From assembly GCA_902761275.1 (NCBI GenBank), contig CACWJS010000020.1:1-37944 (forward strand): a stretch of DNA of 37,944 bases, read 5' to 3'. A program made the translations under genes and the position numbers. Each line of letters starts with the position of its first letter. Within the stretch, counting starts at the first letter, position 1. Of this stretch, positions 1-8,209 are shown piece after piece. The notes beneath the pieces were generated by a model that worked only from the letters and a program-made list of their open reading frames with translations, made no database searches and was not told the DNA's origin. This DNA comes from an uncultured bacterium. Its GTDB lineage: Bacteria; Verrucomicrobiota; Kiritimatiellia; RFP12; UBA1067.

Positions 1-9
1 GACGAGGAT

Positions 10-38
10 ATCATCTCATATTTCGCCGCATTTGTCAA
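10..38 (-). promoter_or_regulatory. candidate sigma70 promoter reading out of the window
   Basis: On the minus strand a perfect TTGACA (33-38) is followed after 17 bp by GATGAT (10-15), a 4/6 match to TATAAT. It lies downstream of the PP-loop gene and would drive a gene beyond the left edge. The rest of 1-83 shows no coding signal. It is unlike the other promoters in the window, which have a strong -10 and no -35, so this call is weak. Confidence 0.3.
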
Positions 39-83
39 TGGGGTGCGGTAAATTCAATATCCACGGGCTTCATGCGCCATGAA

Positions 84-1028
84 CTAAATCACCATGAGCT
101 GGTACGGCCTGAAGGACGCGCGGTCGGCAGGCGTCGTTCCACGAACGTATGCATTCACAAGCGACTGTGCGAGCGGCAGATCCGATTCCGAGACGAGGAC
201 GGGGATTGCCGCCGTCGGGCCGGGAATTCCGTTCGTCGGCTTCAGTATCGCGGCGAAAGAGCCCTTTTCGAGACGGGCGTTTTCGTTCGCGTCGCGCCCG
301 AGGATAAGCGAACTTCCACCGGGGAGCCGGAAGCGTCGCCCGACAACAAGCAAGTCGAGAAGCGCACGGTTTACGGCGCCAGTTGCCTTGTCGCGAAGTC
401 CCTCGTGATCCATTAAGTCCTTCAGCTTGCGGCCATACGCCTCCTCGGTCAGTTTGCAACCGCCGGCAGGCGAGGGATAGTCAGTAATGCCAAATTCTTT
501 TGCGAGCGCAATCTGGCGGTCTCGCGAACGTCCGCTGATATCAAGAAGCTTCTCGCGGTCAAGCTTGCCCTCGATTTCGGGAATCGTGGGCTCAAGCAAC
601 TTCGCCGACATTGGACGGACGAGTCGTCCTTTAAGTCCAGAGGATTTTTCGACGGTGCGAAGCGACTGCTTGTTCTGCGACATCGGACGCTGCCCCTGCA
701 CCTCTCCAGTCGCAACGAAATCATATCCAAGCGACGCCATCAGTTCGCCCGCACGGCGTATCATCGTCGCGTGGCAGTCGATGCAGGGATTCATCGCGCC
801 GCCAAAGCCGTGGGGCGGATTTTCGAGAAGACAAACTTCGTCTTCTGTAAAGTCGAGGACATGCAGCTTCACGCCAAGGGCGGCGGCGGCCTTTCTCGCA
901 TTGGCAGAAGAAAAGAAAGGCGTCTCGAAGCAAACGCCCTCGACCTCTGCGCCAGCGCGTTCAAGCACGCGTACGGCAAGTTGGCTATCAAGCCCACCGC
1001 TCATCAAGGAAAGACCTTTGCAGCTCAT
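84..1028 (-). CDS. PP-loop ATPase, ThiI/MnmA-like tRNA thiolation family
   Basis: A 314-residue cytoplasmic protein. An N-terminal PP-loop SGGLDS (residues 10-15) would bind ATP and adenylate the substrate. NPCIDCH (Cys82, Cys85) and PAGGC (Cys191) are conserved cysteines of this family, and the GEVQGQRPMSQ block around residue 109 is also typical. Relatives are usually annotated as ThiI-like or TrmU/MnmA-like thiouridylases, but this short form lacks the THUMP domain of true ThiI, so the tRNA position modified is unknown. Its ATG overlaps the stop of the upstream 94-residue gene as ATGA. It is the last gene of the fabH-led cluster that lies within the window. Confidence 0.8.
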   Translation of the reverse strand: MSCKGLSLMSGGLDSQLAVRVLERAGAEVEGVCFETPFFSSANARKAAAALGVKLHVLDFTEDEVCLLENPPHGFGGAMNPCIDCHATMIRRAGELMASLGYDFVATGEVQGQRPMSQNKQSLRTVEKSSGLKGRLVRPMSAKLLEPTIPEIEGKLDREKLLDISGRSRDRQIALAKEFGITDYPSPAGGCKLTEEAYGRKLKDLMDHEGLRDKATGAVNRALLDLLVVGRRFRLPGGSSLILGRDANENARLEKGSFAAILKPTNGIPGPTAAIPVLVSESDLPLAQSLVNAYVRGTTPADRASFRPYQLMVI

Positions 1029-1309
1029 TTTACCCTCACTTTCACGCGGTTGCCCGTCGTTGGGTCAAAAGTGAATACTGACTTTTTACCAAGCGTCAGT
1101 GGCACTGGGTGCTCAGCAAGCCAGCGCAGCCGGAAGTTGGCTTTTGCGGAGCCATCCGCCGTCTTGAACACGGGATTGCCGTCGACGAGGTCGATCGTGA
1201 GTCCTTCGCCAAAGACCTTGACCTTCATCGTGCGCGGCGTTGCATCGAGCGCGGCGAACACCTCTGCGAAAAAGGCGCGGTATTCCTCCGGCGTCCGTTC
1301 ATCCGCCAT
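1025..1309 (-). CDS. small conserved-looking protein of unknown function
   Basis: A 94-residue acidic-to-basic soluble protein with no signal peptide, membrane segment or motif I recognise. The N-terminal half (EEYRAFFAEVFAALD) looks helical and the C-terminal half looks like beta strands. It is supported as a real gene by its tight packing: its ATG overlaps the lpxL-like stop by ATGA and its own stop overlaps the next ATG the same way, so it is probably translationally coupled. No function is assigned. Confidence 0.65.
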   Translation of the reverse strand: MADERTPEEYRAFFAEVFAALDATPRTMKVKVFGEGLTIDLVDGNPVFKTADGSAKANFRLRWLAEHPVPLTLGKKSVFTFDPTTGNRVKVRVK

Positions 1310-2127
1310 CAGTCATTCCTCCAGCGACGGTGCGCCCAGAGATACTGCTCTGGATACTGCCGGATGGCATCTTCAAGACGGTCGTTTAGGAGCTGCGTCG
1401 CGGCAAGCTTGTCGTCTGTCTTCGAGAAACGCACGGGTCTTCCGCCCACAAGCCGGTACTTGAACGGCGCAATGCGGACAAACGAGCCGACGACGATAGG
1501 ATATCCTGTGTGCATCGCAAGCCGCGTCGCCGATGTAAACGTCTTCGCGGGGCGTCCGAAAAACTTCAGCATTGCACCGCCCGAAGTGTGCTGGTCCATG
1601 AGGATCGTCATTGCCGCGTTTGTATCCGCCCACTGGCGCATGATCTCCGGCGTAAAGCCGTTCTTCTTGTCTATCACTGTGACAGGCCCGCGGAAATGGT
1701 ACTTTTCCATCCACTTTGCGGCGAGCTTGTTATTCATCACGCGCGCAATCGCGATCATCGGACGCGCGAACGAAAGGATGTTCGTTGCCGCCTCCCATAC
1801 GCCGTGATGGGAGCTTACGAGAATTATCGGCGCATCGGGCGTATCGAGAAGAAGCTTGACGGTCTCTGGATCGGCGGCAGAGAAATCGAGGTGCTCGCGC
1901 CAATTCTCCTTCGTCACAACGCTCGGAACAAAAAGCGCCTCGCCAATGTGCCCGGCGAGATGGCAAAACGACTTCTTCGCTATTCGCCGCGCCTCCTTTT
2001 CGTCGGCCGTGATACCGCACTTCAGGACATTCTCTACGGCAATCCTGCGGCGCTTCGGCATAAGCGGCCATACGCAGGCCGCAAGACCAGCCCCAATGTC
2101 GTAGGCATGTTTCTGAAGAATGTTCAA
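1309..2127 (-). CDS. lpxL: lipid A biosynthesis acyltransferase (LpxL/HtrB family)
   Basis: A 272-residue inner-membrane-associated acyltransferase, expected to transfer a secondary acyl chain from acyl-ACP to a lipid A precursor. The family's H-x4-E catalytic motif is seen as HHGVWE (His107, Glu112), and the protein ends with the typical WAHRRW. The N-terminal 25 residues form the usual hydrophobic anchor, slightly shorter than in the E. coli enzyme. The only start that keeps this anchor is TTG at 2125-2127; I see no good Shine-Dalgarno, and the upstream spacer is a tandem octamer repeat. It sits after fabZ and hisD, fitting a lipid synthesis cluster. The exact acyl specificity cannot be told. 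Confidence 0.85.
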   Translation of the reverse strand: MNILQKHAYDIGAGLAACVWPLMPKRRRIAVENVLKCGITADEKEARRIAKKSFCHLAGHIGEALFVPSVVTKENWREHLDFSAADPETVKLLLDTPDAPIILVSSHHGVWEAATNILSFARPMIAIARVMNNKLAAKWMEKYHFRGPVTVIDKKNGFTPEIMRQWADTNAAMTILMDQHTSGGAMLKFFGRPAKTFTSATRLAMHTGYPIVVGSFVRIAPFKYRLVGGRPVRFSKTDDKLAATQLLNDRLEDAIRQYPEQYLWAHRRWRND

Positions 2128-2129
2128 AA

Positions 2130-2156
2130 GTTGAGAAGTTGAAAGGTTGAAAGGTT
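2130..2156. repeat. octamer tandem repeat in the hisD-lpxL spacer
   Basis: The plus strand reads GTTGAGAA, GTTGAAAG, GTTGAAAG, GTT with a strict 8-bp period. It fills most of the 39-nt gap between the hisD stop and the TTG start of the acyltransferase, where a ribosome binding site would be expected. A similar 7-bp array occurs at the fabF/fabZ junction. Confidence 0.75.
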
Positions 2157-2166
2157 ACGGGCACCC

Positions 2167-3446
2167 CTACCTACAAAACCGGATCGTCGCCGCGCGGCCG
2201 TGCGCGTCAAGCCCTTCGACCGCGGCAAACGACTCAATCGTCGCCTTCGTATCGGCAAGATCGCCCTTCGTAAACGCGACAAAGCTGTGACGGCGACGGA
2301 AGTCGTCAGGCGTAAGGCCATTGAACATGTTCGCGGCACCACCGGTAGGAAGCACGTGACTCGGCCCAGCGACGAAATCGCCTGCGGACTCTGGCGTCCA
2401 CGGACCTGCAAACACTGCGCCCGCACTCCTCACGCCCTTCATCACCTTGGTGGCGTCCTTTGTCATTATCTCGAAATGCTCGGGCGCAAAGCGGTTGACG
2501 ACATCAAGGCCTTCGGCGACGCTCTTCGCAACGACGATGAGGATTCCGTCTCGATCTATCACGCGCTTGATAAGCGCCTTTCTCGAAAGCGTCTCGGTCT
2601 GGCGAAGAACCTCGCCCCTAATCTTCTCGGCGAACTTCTCGGAAGTGCAAACGCAAAGCGACTTCTCCCATCCACTACCATGCTCTGCCTGCGAAAGAAG
2701 GTCTGCCGCAATCCAACGGACGTCGACAGAACCGTCGGTAAGGACGGCAATCTCGCTCGGACCCGCAACTTGGTCTATCGCAACATAGCCGTAGACCTGA
2801 CGCTTCGCAGCCGTAACAAACGCATTTCCTGGGCCCGCGATCTTCTGAACTTTCTTGCAGGTCTTCGTGCCGAACGCCATCATGCCGATGGCCTGTATGC
2901 CGCCGACGCGGTAGACTTCGGTCGCACCGGCGAGCTTAAGCGCGTAGAGACAGGATTCACCTCGCCAGTAGCGCCCGCAGGAGTGCATGCGACGATTTCC
3001 TTGACTCCAGCGGCCTTGGCGAGCGTCACGGTCATCACGGAAGTCGACGCGAGCGGAGCGGTGCCGCCTGGAATATACACGCCGACGCGATCCATCGGCG
3101 AGTAGAACTCGCCTAAAGCACCGCCGCGAGGCGACTTCATCGACCATGGGCCTCGCAAAGACGCTTTGGAAAACTTAAGCACGCGGCTATGTGCATCTTT
3201 CACGGCGCGTACGATCTTCGAGTCAATGCCCTTCTCGGAAACTTTCGAGAGATCGACCTTCAGCGCCTTTGCGTTCTTCGCCTTGAAGCCCTCGAATTTC
3301 GCGACGAGCTCGAGAACAGCAGCGTCGCCGCGCGCCTTGATTTCGGCGAGCGCCGCAGCCGCGGCCTTCTCGGCCTCTTCGGGGAACGCCGGACGCGCGT
3401 TGAACTTTTCGATGCGCCTGTCGCCAGTCTTGACGATTCTGATCAT
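2167..3446 (-). pseudogene. hisD: histidinol dehydrogenase, frameshifted
   Basis: HisD oxidises L-histidinol to L-histidine with NAD+, the last step of histidine synthesis. The N-terminal part (MIRIVKTG to CTPAGATGEVNPV) and the C-terminal part (LYALKLAGATEVYRVGG to the end) lie in different frames, joined near 2945-2951. The C-terminal part keeps GPSEIAVL, SQAEHGS (Gln and His zinc ligands), NRFAPEHFE and the closing His of LDAHGRAA. At the break the minus strand reads GTCTCTAC. Adding back two CT units gives NPVSLYALK and an ORF of 428 codons, the normal family length. The start at 3446 overlaps the fabZ stop by ATGA. It is either a slippage mutation or an assembly or sequencing error. Confidence 0.85.
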
Positions 3447-3901
3447 TTTCTTCCGTTCATCAGCATGCACTTGACCTTGGCGCTCGCGGCAAGTTCGTCG
3501 CCAACATAGCCAGTCACCTCGTAGACGCCGAGCGGAACGCGCTCGCGCACGACCTTGACGACGGTGACGAGCTTGTCGCCGGGACGAACGGGCCTCTTAA
3601 AACGCGCCTCCTCGATCGCGGCGAACGCAAACGCCGCCTGCTCGCCAAGGACTCCGCGCGCGACTACGGACGCACCAGCGACCTGGCTCATCGCCTCGAC
3701 GAGCACAACGCCGGGAACGACGGGATAGTCGGGGAAATGGCCCTTGAAGAATTCGTTCTTCTCGGCAGTGAAAGTGTATTCGCCGATAGCGCCCGTCTCG
3801 TCGGCCGAAAGAAGCGTGTCGACAAAGAGAAAAGGATCGCGGTGCGGCAGAAGCTCGATGCCGGGGCGATTGAATTCCTGTTTGAACTTTGGAAACTCCA
3901 T
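3443..3901 (-). CDS. fabZ: 3-hydroxyacyl-ACP dehydratase FabZ
   Basis: A 152-residue hot-dog-fold enzyme that dehydrates (3R)-hydroxyacyl-ACP to trans-2-enoyl-ACP in fatty acid elongation. The diagnostic LPHRDPFLFVD (residues 18-28) and GHFPDYPVVPG are present. His55 and Glu69 (LVEAMSQ) are the expected catalytic pair. The ATG at 3901 follows a GAGG Shine-Dalgarno about 8 nt upstream. The gene sits 29 nt after fabF, and its stop overlaps the hisD start. There is no LpxC fusion, which some bacteria have. Confidence 0.95.
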   Translation of the reverse strand: MEFPKFKQEFNRPGIELLPHRDPFLFVDTLLSADETGAIGEYTFTAEKNEFFKGHFPDYPVVPGVVLVEAMSQVAGASVVARGVLGEQAAFAFAAIEEARFKRPVRPGDKLVTVVKVVRERVPLGVYEVTGYVGDELAASAKVKCMLMNGRK

Positions 3902-3913
3902 CTCGAATCCTCA

Positions 3914-3941
3914 ACTTTAAACTTCAAACTTTAAACTTTCT
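3914..3941. repeat. heptamer tandem repeat at the fabF-fabZ junction
   Basis: The plus strand reads ACTTTAA, ACTTCAA, ACTTTAA, ACTTTCT with a 7-bp period. It overlaps the last codons and the stop of fabF and runs into the short spacer before fabZ. It is AT-rich against a GC-rich background and resembles the 8-bp array at 2130-2156. Confidence 0.7.
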
Positions 3942-5214
3942 TAAGCACCAACACACCATTGTGCCCGCCAAAGCCAAGCGAAGTGGAGAGCGCAACGTCT
4001 ATGTCGCGCTTCACGCCGACATTCGGCGTGTAGTTGAGGTCAAGCGGAGTCTCGCCCTTCGAGGCATCGACTTCAAGGTCCGGTTTCTCGTAGTTGATCG
4101 TCGGCGGGACAAACCCTTCCTTGATCGCGAGAGCCGTGACAGCCGCCTCGATTGCGCCAGTCGCGCCAAGGCAATGGCCGTGGCACGGCTTGGTGGACGA
4201 AATATTTATCTTCTTGGCCTCTTCGACGCCGAAGACGCGCTTGAACGCGTTCGTCTCCATCTGGTCGTTGAGGTGGGTGGAAGTGCCGTGGGCGTTGATG
4301 TAGCCGACCGTCGACTTGTCCGCGACGCCAGCATCCTTGAGAGCGACCTCAATCGCCTTCACGGCGCCGTCGGCGGAAGGATCGGGAGCCGTGATGTGAT
4401 AGGCATCGCATGTCGCGCCGTAGCCGGCGAGCTCGGCGTAGACCTTCGCGCCGCGCGCCTTTGCGTGCTCCTCGGACTCGAGTATCAGAATCGCCGCGCC
4501 TTCGCCCATGACGAAGCCGTCGCGGTCCTGGTTGAACGGACGGCACGCCTTCTCGGGCGTGTCGTTGAAGTGGGTAGAGAGCGCCTTCTCCTTCATGAAG
4601 CCGCCGACCGTGAATTCGATGATGACGGCCTCGCTGCCGCCGGCAATGACGACATCGGCGCGGCCCGCGCGGATCAAGTCCATCGCGAAGCCAAGCGCGT
4701 CGGTAGAGGATGCGCATGCCGTCGTGACGACCTGGCACGGCCCCTTCGCGCCGAGCGCGATGGCGATGTTTCCGGCGCCTTCGTTCGCGATGAGTTCGGG
4801 AATCGCGAGCGGAGAGAGGCGGTCTGGCCCCTTGTCGAAAAGAGTCCTGAACGACTCTTCGGTGACTTCAAGCCCGCCGATGCCGACGCCGAGAATCGTG
4901 GCCACCCTGTCCATATCTGGTTTCTGTTCGGCGGTGAATCCAGCGTCAGCCCACGCTTCCTTTGCCGTAGCGACGGCGTATTGGGAGAAGAGGGCCATGT
5001 GACGGGCTTCGCGCTTGTCGAGAAGGCCGCCTCCAATCGCCCACTCATCGAAACCCTTGACTTCGGCCGCAACCTGGCATGTGCAGCGTGAAGCGTCGAA
5101 CTTGGTAATCTTGCCAATGCCGGGCTTGCCGGCCTTGATGTTCGCCCACGACGCTTCTCGGCCGTTACCCACGGCGGTCAGCATGCCAATACCAGTAATC
5201 ATCACTTTCTTCAT
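3931..5214 (-). CDS. fabF: beta-ketoacyl-ACP synthase II FabF
   Basis: A 427-residue thiolase-fold condensing enzyme that extends acyl-ACP with malonyl-ACP. The catalytic triad is visible: Cys167 in TACASST, His309 in NAHGTST and His347 in the KPCHGHCLGATG loop. That last loop is unusual, because KAS II enzymes usually read close to KSMTGHLLGAAG there; the key Lys and His are kept. A Shine-Dalgarno AAGGGG lies about 8 nt before the ATG. The gene is 20 nt after fabH and 29 nt before fabZ, so all three are probably one transcript. Confidence 0.96.
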   Translation of the reverse strand: MKKVMITGIGMLTAVGNGREASWANIKAGKPGIGKITKFDASRCTCQVAAEVKGFDEWAIGGGLLDKREARHMALFSQYAVATAKEAWADAGFTAEQKPDMDRVATILGVGIGGLEVTEESFRTLFDKGPDRLSPLAIPELIANEGAGNIAIALGAKGPCQVVTTACASSTDALGFAMDLIRAGRADVVIAGGSEAVIIEFTVGGFMKEKALSTHFNDTPEKACRPFNQDRDGFVMGEGAAILILESEEHAKARGAKVYAELAGYGATCDAYHITAPDPSADGAVKAIEVALKDAGVADKSTVGYINAHGTSTHLNDQMETNAFKRVFGVEEAKKINISSTKPCHGHCLGATGAIEAAVTALAIKEGFVPPTINYEKPDLEVDASKGETPLDLNYTPNVGVKRDIDVALSTSLGFGGHNGVLVLKKV

Positions 5215-5234
5215 GTCGTATCCCCTTTTAAATC

Positions 5235-6257
5235 TTACAGCTCAGGCCACACGCAGTATGTCCCCGCGAAGGTAAGCCCTGCGCCAAAGCCCACCATCAC
5301 GATCTTCATTCCGTCCTTGAGTTCGCCTGCGCGAACGGCCTGGTCGAGCGAAATAGGCACGGACGCGGCGGAAGTGTTCGCCGTAGTCTCGAGATTGAGC
5401 CAGAACTTGTCGAGCGGAAGCTTCATGCGCCTGGCCGTCGCCTCGATGATGCGCCCGTTCGCCTGATGCGCGAAAACGCGATCGAGGTCGCCGGGGGTGG
5501 TGCCAAGCCGCTCGCAGAGATCGCCGACGACCTTCGAGAGCTTGCGAACCGCAAACGCGAAGACATCGTGGCCCTGAAGCGTCAGCTGCGAAAGCATCGG
5601 CTCCGGCTTAAGCGGAATCCCGGTCTTGGGATCAAGCGGCAGCGCCTCGCGCGTGCCACCTGTGCGCTTGATGAAATCCTGGCCCTTGCCGTCAGCGCCG
5701 AGAATCGTATGTGCAACCGTCTTTGTCGACGCAACGCCAGGCGCCTCGTCGTTGCCGAGCACGATAGCCCCCGCGCCGTCGCCGAAAAGGATGCAGGACG
5801 AGCGGTCAGACCAGTCGAGAATGCGCGTCAGGCACTCCGCGCCTATGACGAGCGCCTTCTTGTCGGGATAGAAGTTTACAAACCCGCGCGCCTGCTCGAG
5901 CGCGTAGATAAAGCCGGCGCAGGCGGCCTGAAGGTCAAACGCACCGGCGTTCACACAGCCAAGCATGTCCTGAACGATGCAGGCCGTGGAGGGGAAGGTG
6001 GCGTAGTCAGGCGTCGAAGTCGCAAGAACGATAAGGCCGATTTCCTCTGGCGCTACATTCGCCATCTGGAGCGCTTCCTTGGCGGCCTTGGCGGCCATCG
6101 TCGAAGTCGTCTCGCCTTCCTCTGCAACATGGCGCGCGTGTATACCCGTATGCGAGTATATCCACTCGTCAGAAGTGTCGAGAGCTGCCGCAATGTCGTC
6201 GTTGGTAACAACCTTCGGCGGCAGATAACTGCCTGTTCCTAGTATCTTGATACCCAT
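5235..6257 (-). CDS. fabH: beta-ketoacyl-ACP synthase III FabH
   Basis: A 340-residue enzyme that starts fatty acid synthesis by condensing acetyl-CoA with malonyl-ACP. The catalytic triad is seen as Cys113 in QAACAGF, His264 in FAHQANGRII and Asn294 in NTSAAS, with the typical N-terminal GTGSYLPP and DTSDEWI. The same frame stays open far upstream, but the family start MGIKILG and an AAAGG Shine-Dalgarno fix the ATG at 6257. An extended -10 box lies 29 nt upstream, overlapping the stop of bioWF, so fabH can head its own lipid transcript. Confidence 0.95.
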   Translation of the reverse strand: MGIKILGTGSYLPPKVVTNDDIAAALDTSDEWIYSHTGIHARHVAEEGETTSTMAAKAAKEALQMANVAPEEIGLIVLATSTPDYATFPSTACIVQDMLGCVNAGAFDLQAACAGFIYALEQARGFVNFYPDKKALVIGAECLTRILDWSDRSSCILFGDGAGAIVLGNDEAPGVASTKTVAHTILGADGKGQDFIKRTGGTREALPLDPKTGIPLKPEPMLSQLTLQGHDVFAFAVRKLSKVVGDLCERLGTTPGDLDRVFAHQANGRIIEATARRMKLPLDKFWLNLETTANTSAASVPISLDQAVRAGELKDGMKIVMVGFGAGLTFAGTYCVWPEL

Positions 6258-6285
6258 TTTCAACCTTTTGTGCGTTTGAAAATAT

Positions 6286-6297
6286 ATTATACCAAAT
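6286..6297 (-). promoter_or_regulatory. extended -10 promoter for fabH
   Basis: The minus strand reads ATTTGGTATAAT, with TATAAT at 6286-6291. The TG two bases before the hexamer makes it an extended -10. No TTGACA-like -35 is seen at 16-18 bp. The predicted start near 6279 gives a leader of about 22 nt holding the Shine-Dalgarno. The box overlaps the bioWF stop codon. Confidence 0.7.
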
Positions 6298-8209
6298 TTT
6301 CGCCCCAAAATTGGGCACAATTTGCAGCAATTGCGGCGGCGGCAGAACGGAGCTGTTCTGGCGTATGGGCGCTCATAAGGGCGACACGAAGACGTGCAAC
6401 GCCGCGGGCGACCGTCGGGTAGCGGATCGCAGGCACAAGAAAGCCGAGTTCCTCGAGCGCCGCACTCGCCGCAAGCGCCTTTTTCTCGTCGCCCACGACG
6501 ATAGGAACTATTGCCGTCTCGCCGCGAACTGAGATTCCGTGGCGCGCAAGTTCCGAGACAAAAAGCGCGACATTCTCCCGCAGCTTCGCCACGCGCCCTG
6601 GCTCGGCTACAAGAACCTCGAGCGCGGCGAGCGCCGCCGCCATTGCGGGCGCGCCAGGTGCCGTCGAGAAGATGAAAGGCCGCGAAATGTTTCGCAGATA
6701 TTCCACGAGAAGCCGCGAGCCGCAGACGAAACCGCCCTCCGACCCAAGCGCCTTCGAGAGAGTCCCCATCAAAATGTCGGGCAGGTCGCAGCCAAAGTGC
6801 TCGGAAAGGCCGCGGCCCGTACGTCCGACGACGCCAGTCGCATGCGCTTCGTCCACCATGGAGAACGCATCGTGGCGACGCGTCACCTCCAAAAAGCGCG
6901 GCAAGTCGAGAATGTCGCCGTCCATCGAAAACACGCCGTCGGAAACGGCGAGGCGACGGCGATGTTCGCGGCAAGCGCCAAGTTTACGATCCAAGTCCTC
7001 CATGTCGCCGTGGCGATAGACGAGGACATCTGCCCCCGAAAGACGGCAACCGTCGATGATGGAGGCGTGGTTCAATTCATCGGATAGGACTGCATCACCC
7101 TTCCCAACGAGCGCGGAGATCGCGCCCACGTTCGCCATATAACCAGTTCCGTAAAGGAGCGCGGCTTCCGAGCCCTTGAACTTTGCAAGCGCGTTTTCAA
7201 GTCGCACATGCGGCGGCTGCGTGCCGGTCGTAAGACGCGCGCCGCCCGACCCTGCGCCAAACTCATTCGCTGCATCCGCCGCCGCCTTGACTACGCATGG
7301 ATCGCGCGCGAGGTCGAGATAGTCGTTCGACGCAAAAACGACGAGCTCGCGACCGTCGACAACAGCCGTCGGGCCTGTTGGCCCTCCAAGCGTCCGACAT
7401 CGGCGCGAGAGTCCGGCCGCCTGACGCGCATCGAGCGCATCCGCAAGAGCGTCGAATCTGCGCGGCGCATTTGCCGCGGACGGAAGCGTCGGGACATCAT
7501 CGACGAGAATAGGAGTCTTTTCAAGAAACTCAATCGTCTTTGCGACTTCGTCGCGCGAGCCGCGATAGAGGAAGATTCGGCCGCCGTTTGGATCGCCCTT
7601 TTCCTTGAGGACGGTGATTCGCCTATAACCGAGTTCACGCGTCGCGACATAGCCAGTCACATAGTCAGGATCGTCCGACACGCAGATCTCGGCGATTATG
7701 TTAGGCGCATTCTGGACCTTTGTCGCAAGGACAATTGCCTCGGCGTAGTGGTTCTTTACGCCCGCCGTTCCCTTTGCAAGCGACGCGGCATCGTCCATGT
7801 ATGTCGCGCGTACGCCGCGCGACTGATCTGGCTCAAGCCGTTCGAGTGTGTCGGCATCGAGCAGCATCGCACCACGAAGCGAATGCGTCTCTGAAAACCG
7901 CGCCATGATTTCATCGGCGTTGGCAATTCCCGCTTCGGCCAAGAGCCGCGCGGCAAGAGCGCGGCCCTCAGTGGGCGTTGCAACGACATGCGTCTTGACG
8001 GGAAGAGCCTTGATATGAAGGACGTCTGCGGGAAGCGACTCGATCTTGACGTTGATGAAATCAGGAGTGCCGCGCTCGTGCGACAATGCGCGTTCGACAA
8101 GCCGTGACGCAACTTTCGAGACCGATGCAACGGAAACAATCTTCTCCGCGCCGGAAACATGATGCCCGTCGCTCGACGCGCGCATCTTTACGGAATACGT
8201 CTCACTCAT
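6287..8209 (-). CDS. bioWF: bifunctional BioW-BioF: pimeloyl-CoA synthetase fused to KAPA synthase
   Basis: A 640-residue fusion of two consecutive biotin enzymes. Residues 1 to about 238 match BioW (6-carboxyhexanoate-CoA ligase): YSVKMRAS, HVSGAEKIV, ERALSHERGTPDF and SDDPDYVTGYVA. Residues from about 250 to the end are BioF, a PLP enzyme that joins pimeloyl-CoA and L-alanine: ASNDYLDLA, GSGGARLTTGT, NHASIIDG, VDEAHATGVVG and TLSKALGSEGG with the PLP lysine. A linker of 10-15 residues joins them, so product could pass directly. The start at 8209 matches the BioW N-terminus and overlaps the bioA stop by 8 nt. The in-frame ATG at 8221 is an alternative. Both halves look complete. Confidence 0.93.
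   Translation of the reverse strand: MSETYSVKMRASSDGHHVSGAEKIVSVASVSKVASRLVERALSHERGTPDFINVKIESLPADVLHIKALPVKTHVVATPTEGRALAARLLAEAGIANADEIMARFSETHSLRGAMLLDADTLERLEPDQSRGVRATYMDDAASLAKGTAGVKNHYAEAIVLATKVQNAPNIIAEICVSDDPDYVTGYVATRELGYRRITVLKEKGDPNGGRIFLYRGSRDEVAKTIEFLEKTPILVDDVPTLPSAANAPRRFDALADALDARQAAGLSRRCRTLGGPTGPTAVVDGRELVVFASNDYLDLARDPCVVKAAADAANEFGAGSGGARLTTGTQPPHVRLENALAKFKGSEAALLYGTGYMANVGAISALVGKGDAVLSDELNHASIIDGCRLSGADVLVYRHGDMEDLDRKLGACREHRRRLAVSDGVFSMDGDILDLPRFLEVTRRHDAFSMVDEAHATGVVGRTGRGLSEHFGCDLPDILMGTLSKALGSEGGFVCGSRLLVEYLRNISRPFIFSTAPGAPAMAAALAALEVLVAEPGRVAKLRENVALFVSELARHGISVRGETAIVPIVVGDEKKALAASAALEELGFLVPAIRYPTVARGVARLRVALMSAHTPEQLRSAAAAIAANCAQFWGENLV

Noticed and set aside
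2941..2957. Programmed ribosomal frameshift in hisD
   Set aside because: There is no X-XXY-YYZ slippery heptamer, and a simple -1 slip would give a protein lacking one or two residues at a conserved spot. Loss of two CT units explains both the frame and the length.
3889..5091. Long plus-strand ORF opposite fabF
   Set aside because: The 400-residue frame is the antisense of a well-conserved gene in GC-rich DNA. Arg- and Val-rich composition and lack of motifs mark it as a shadow; the same applies to 31062-32444 and 34400-35596.
6303..6316. GCCC-N7-GGGC hairpin as terminator after bioWF
   Set aside because: It lies inside the last bioWF codons, the stem is only 4 bp and no T run follows on the minus strand before the fabH -10.
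5235..6974. 579-residue reading of fabH with an N-terminal extension
   Set aside because: The extra 239 residues are antisense-like Arg-rich sequence lying over bioWF. The family start and a Shine-Dalgarno are at 6257.
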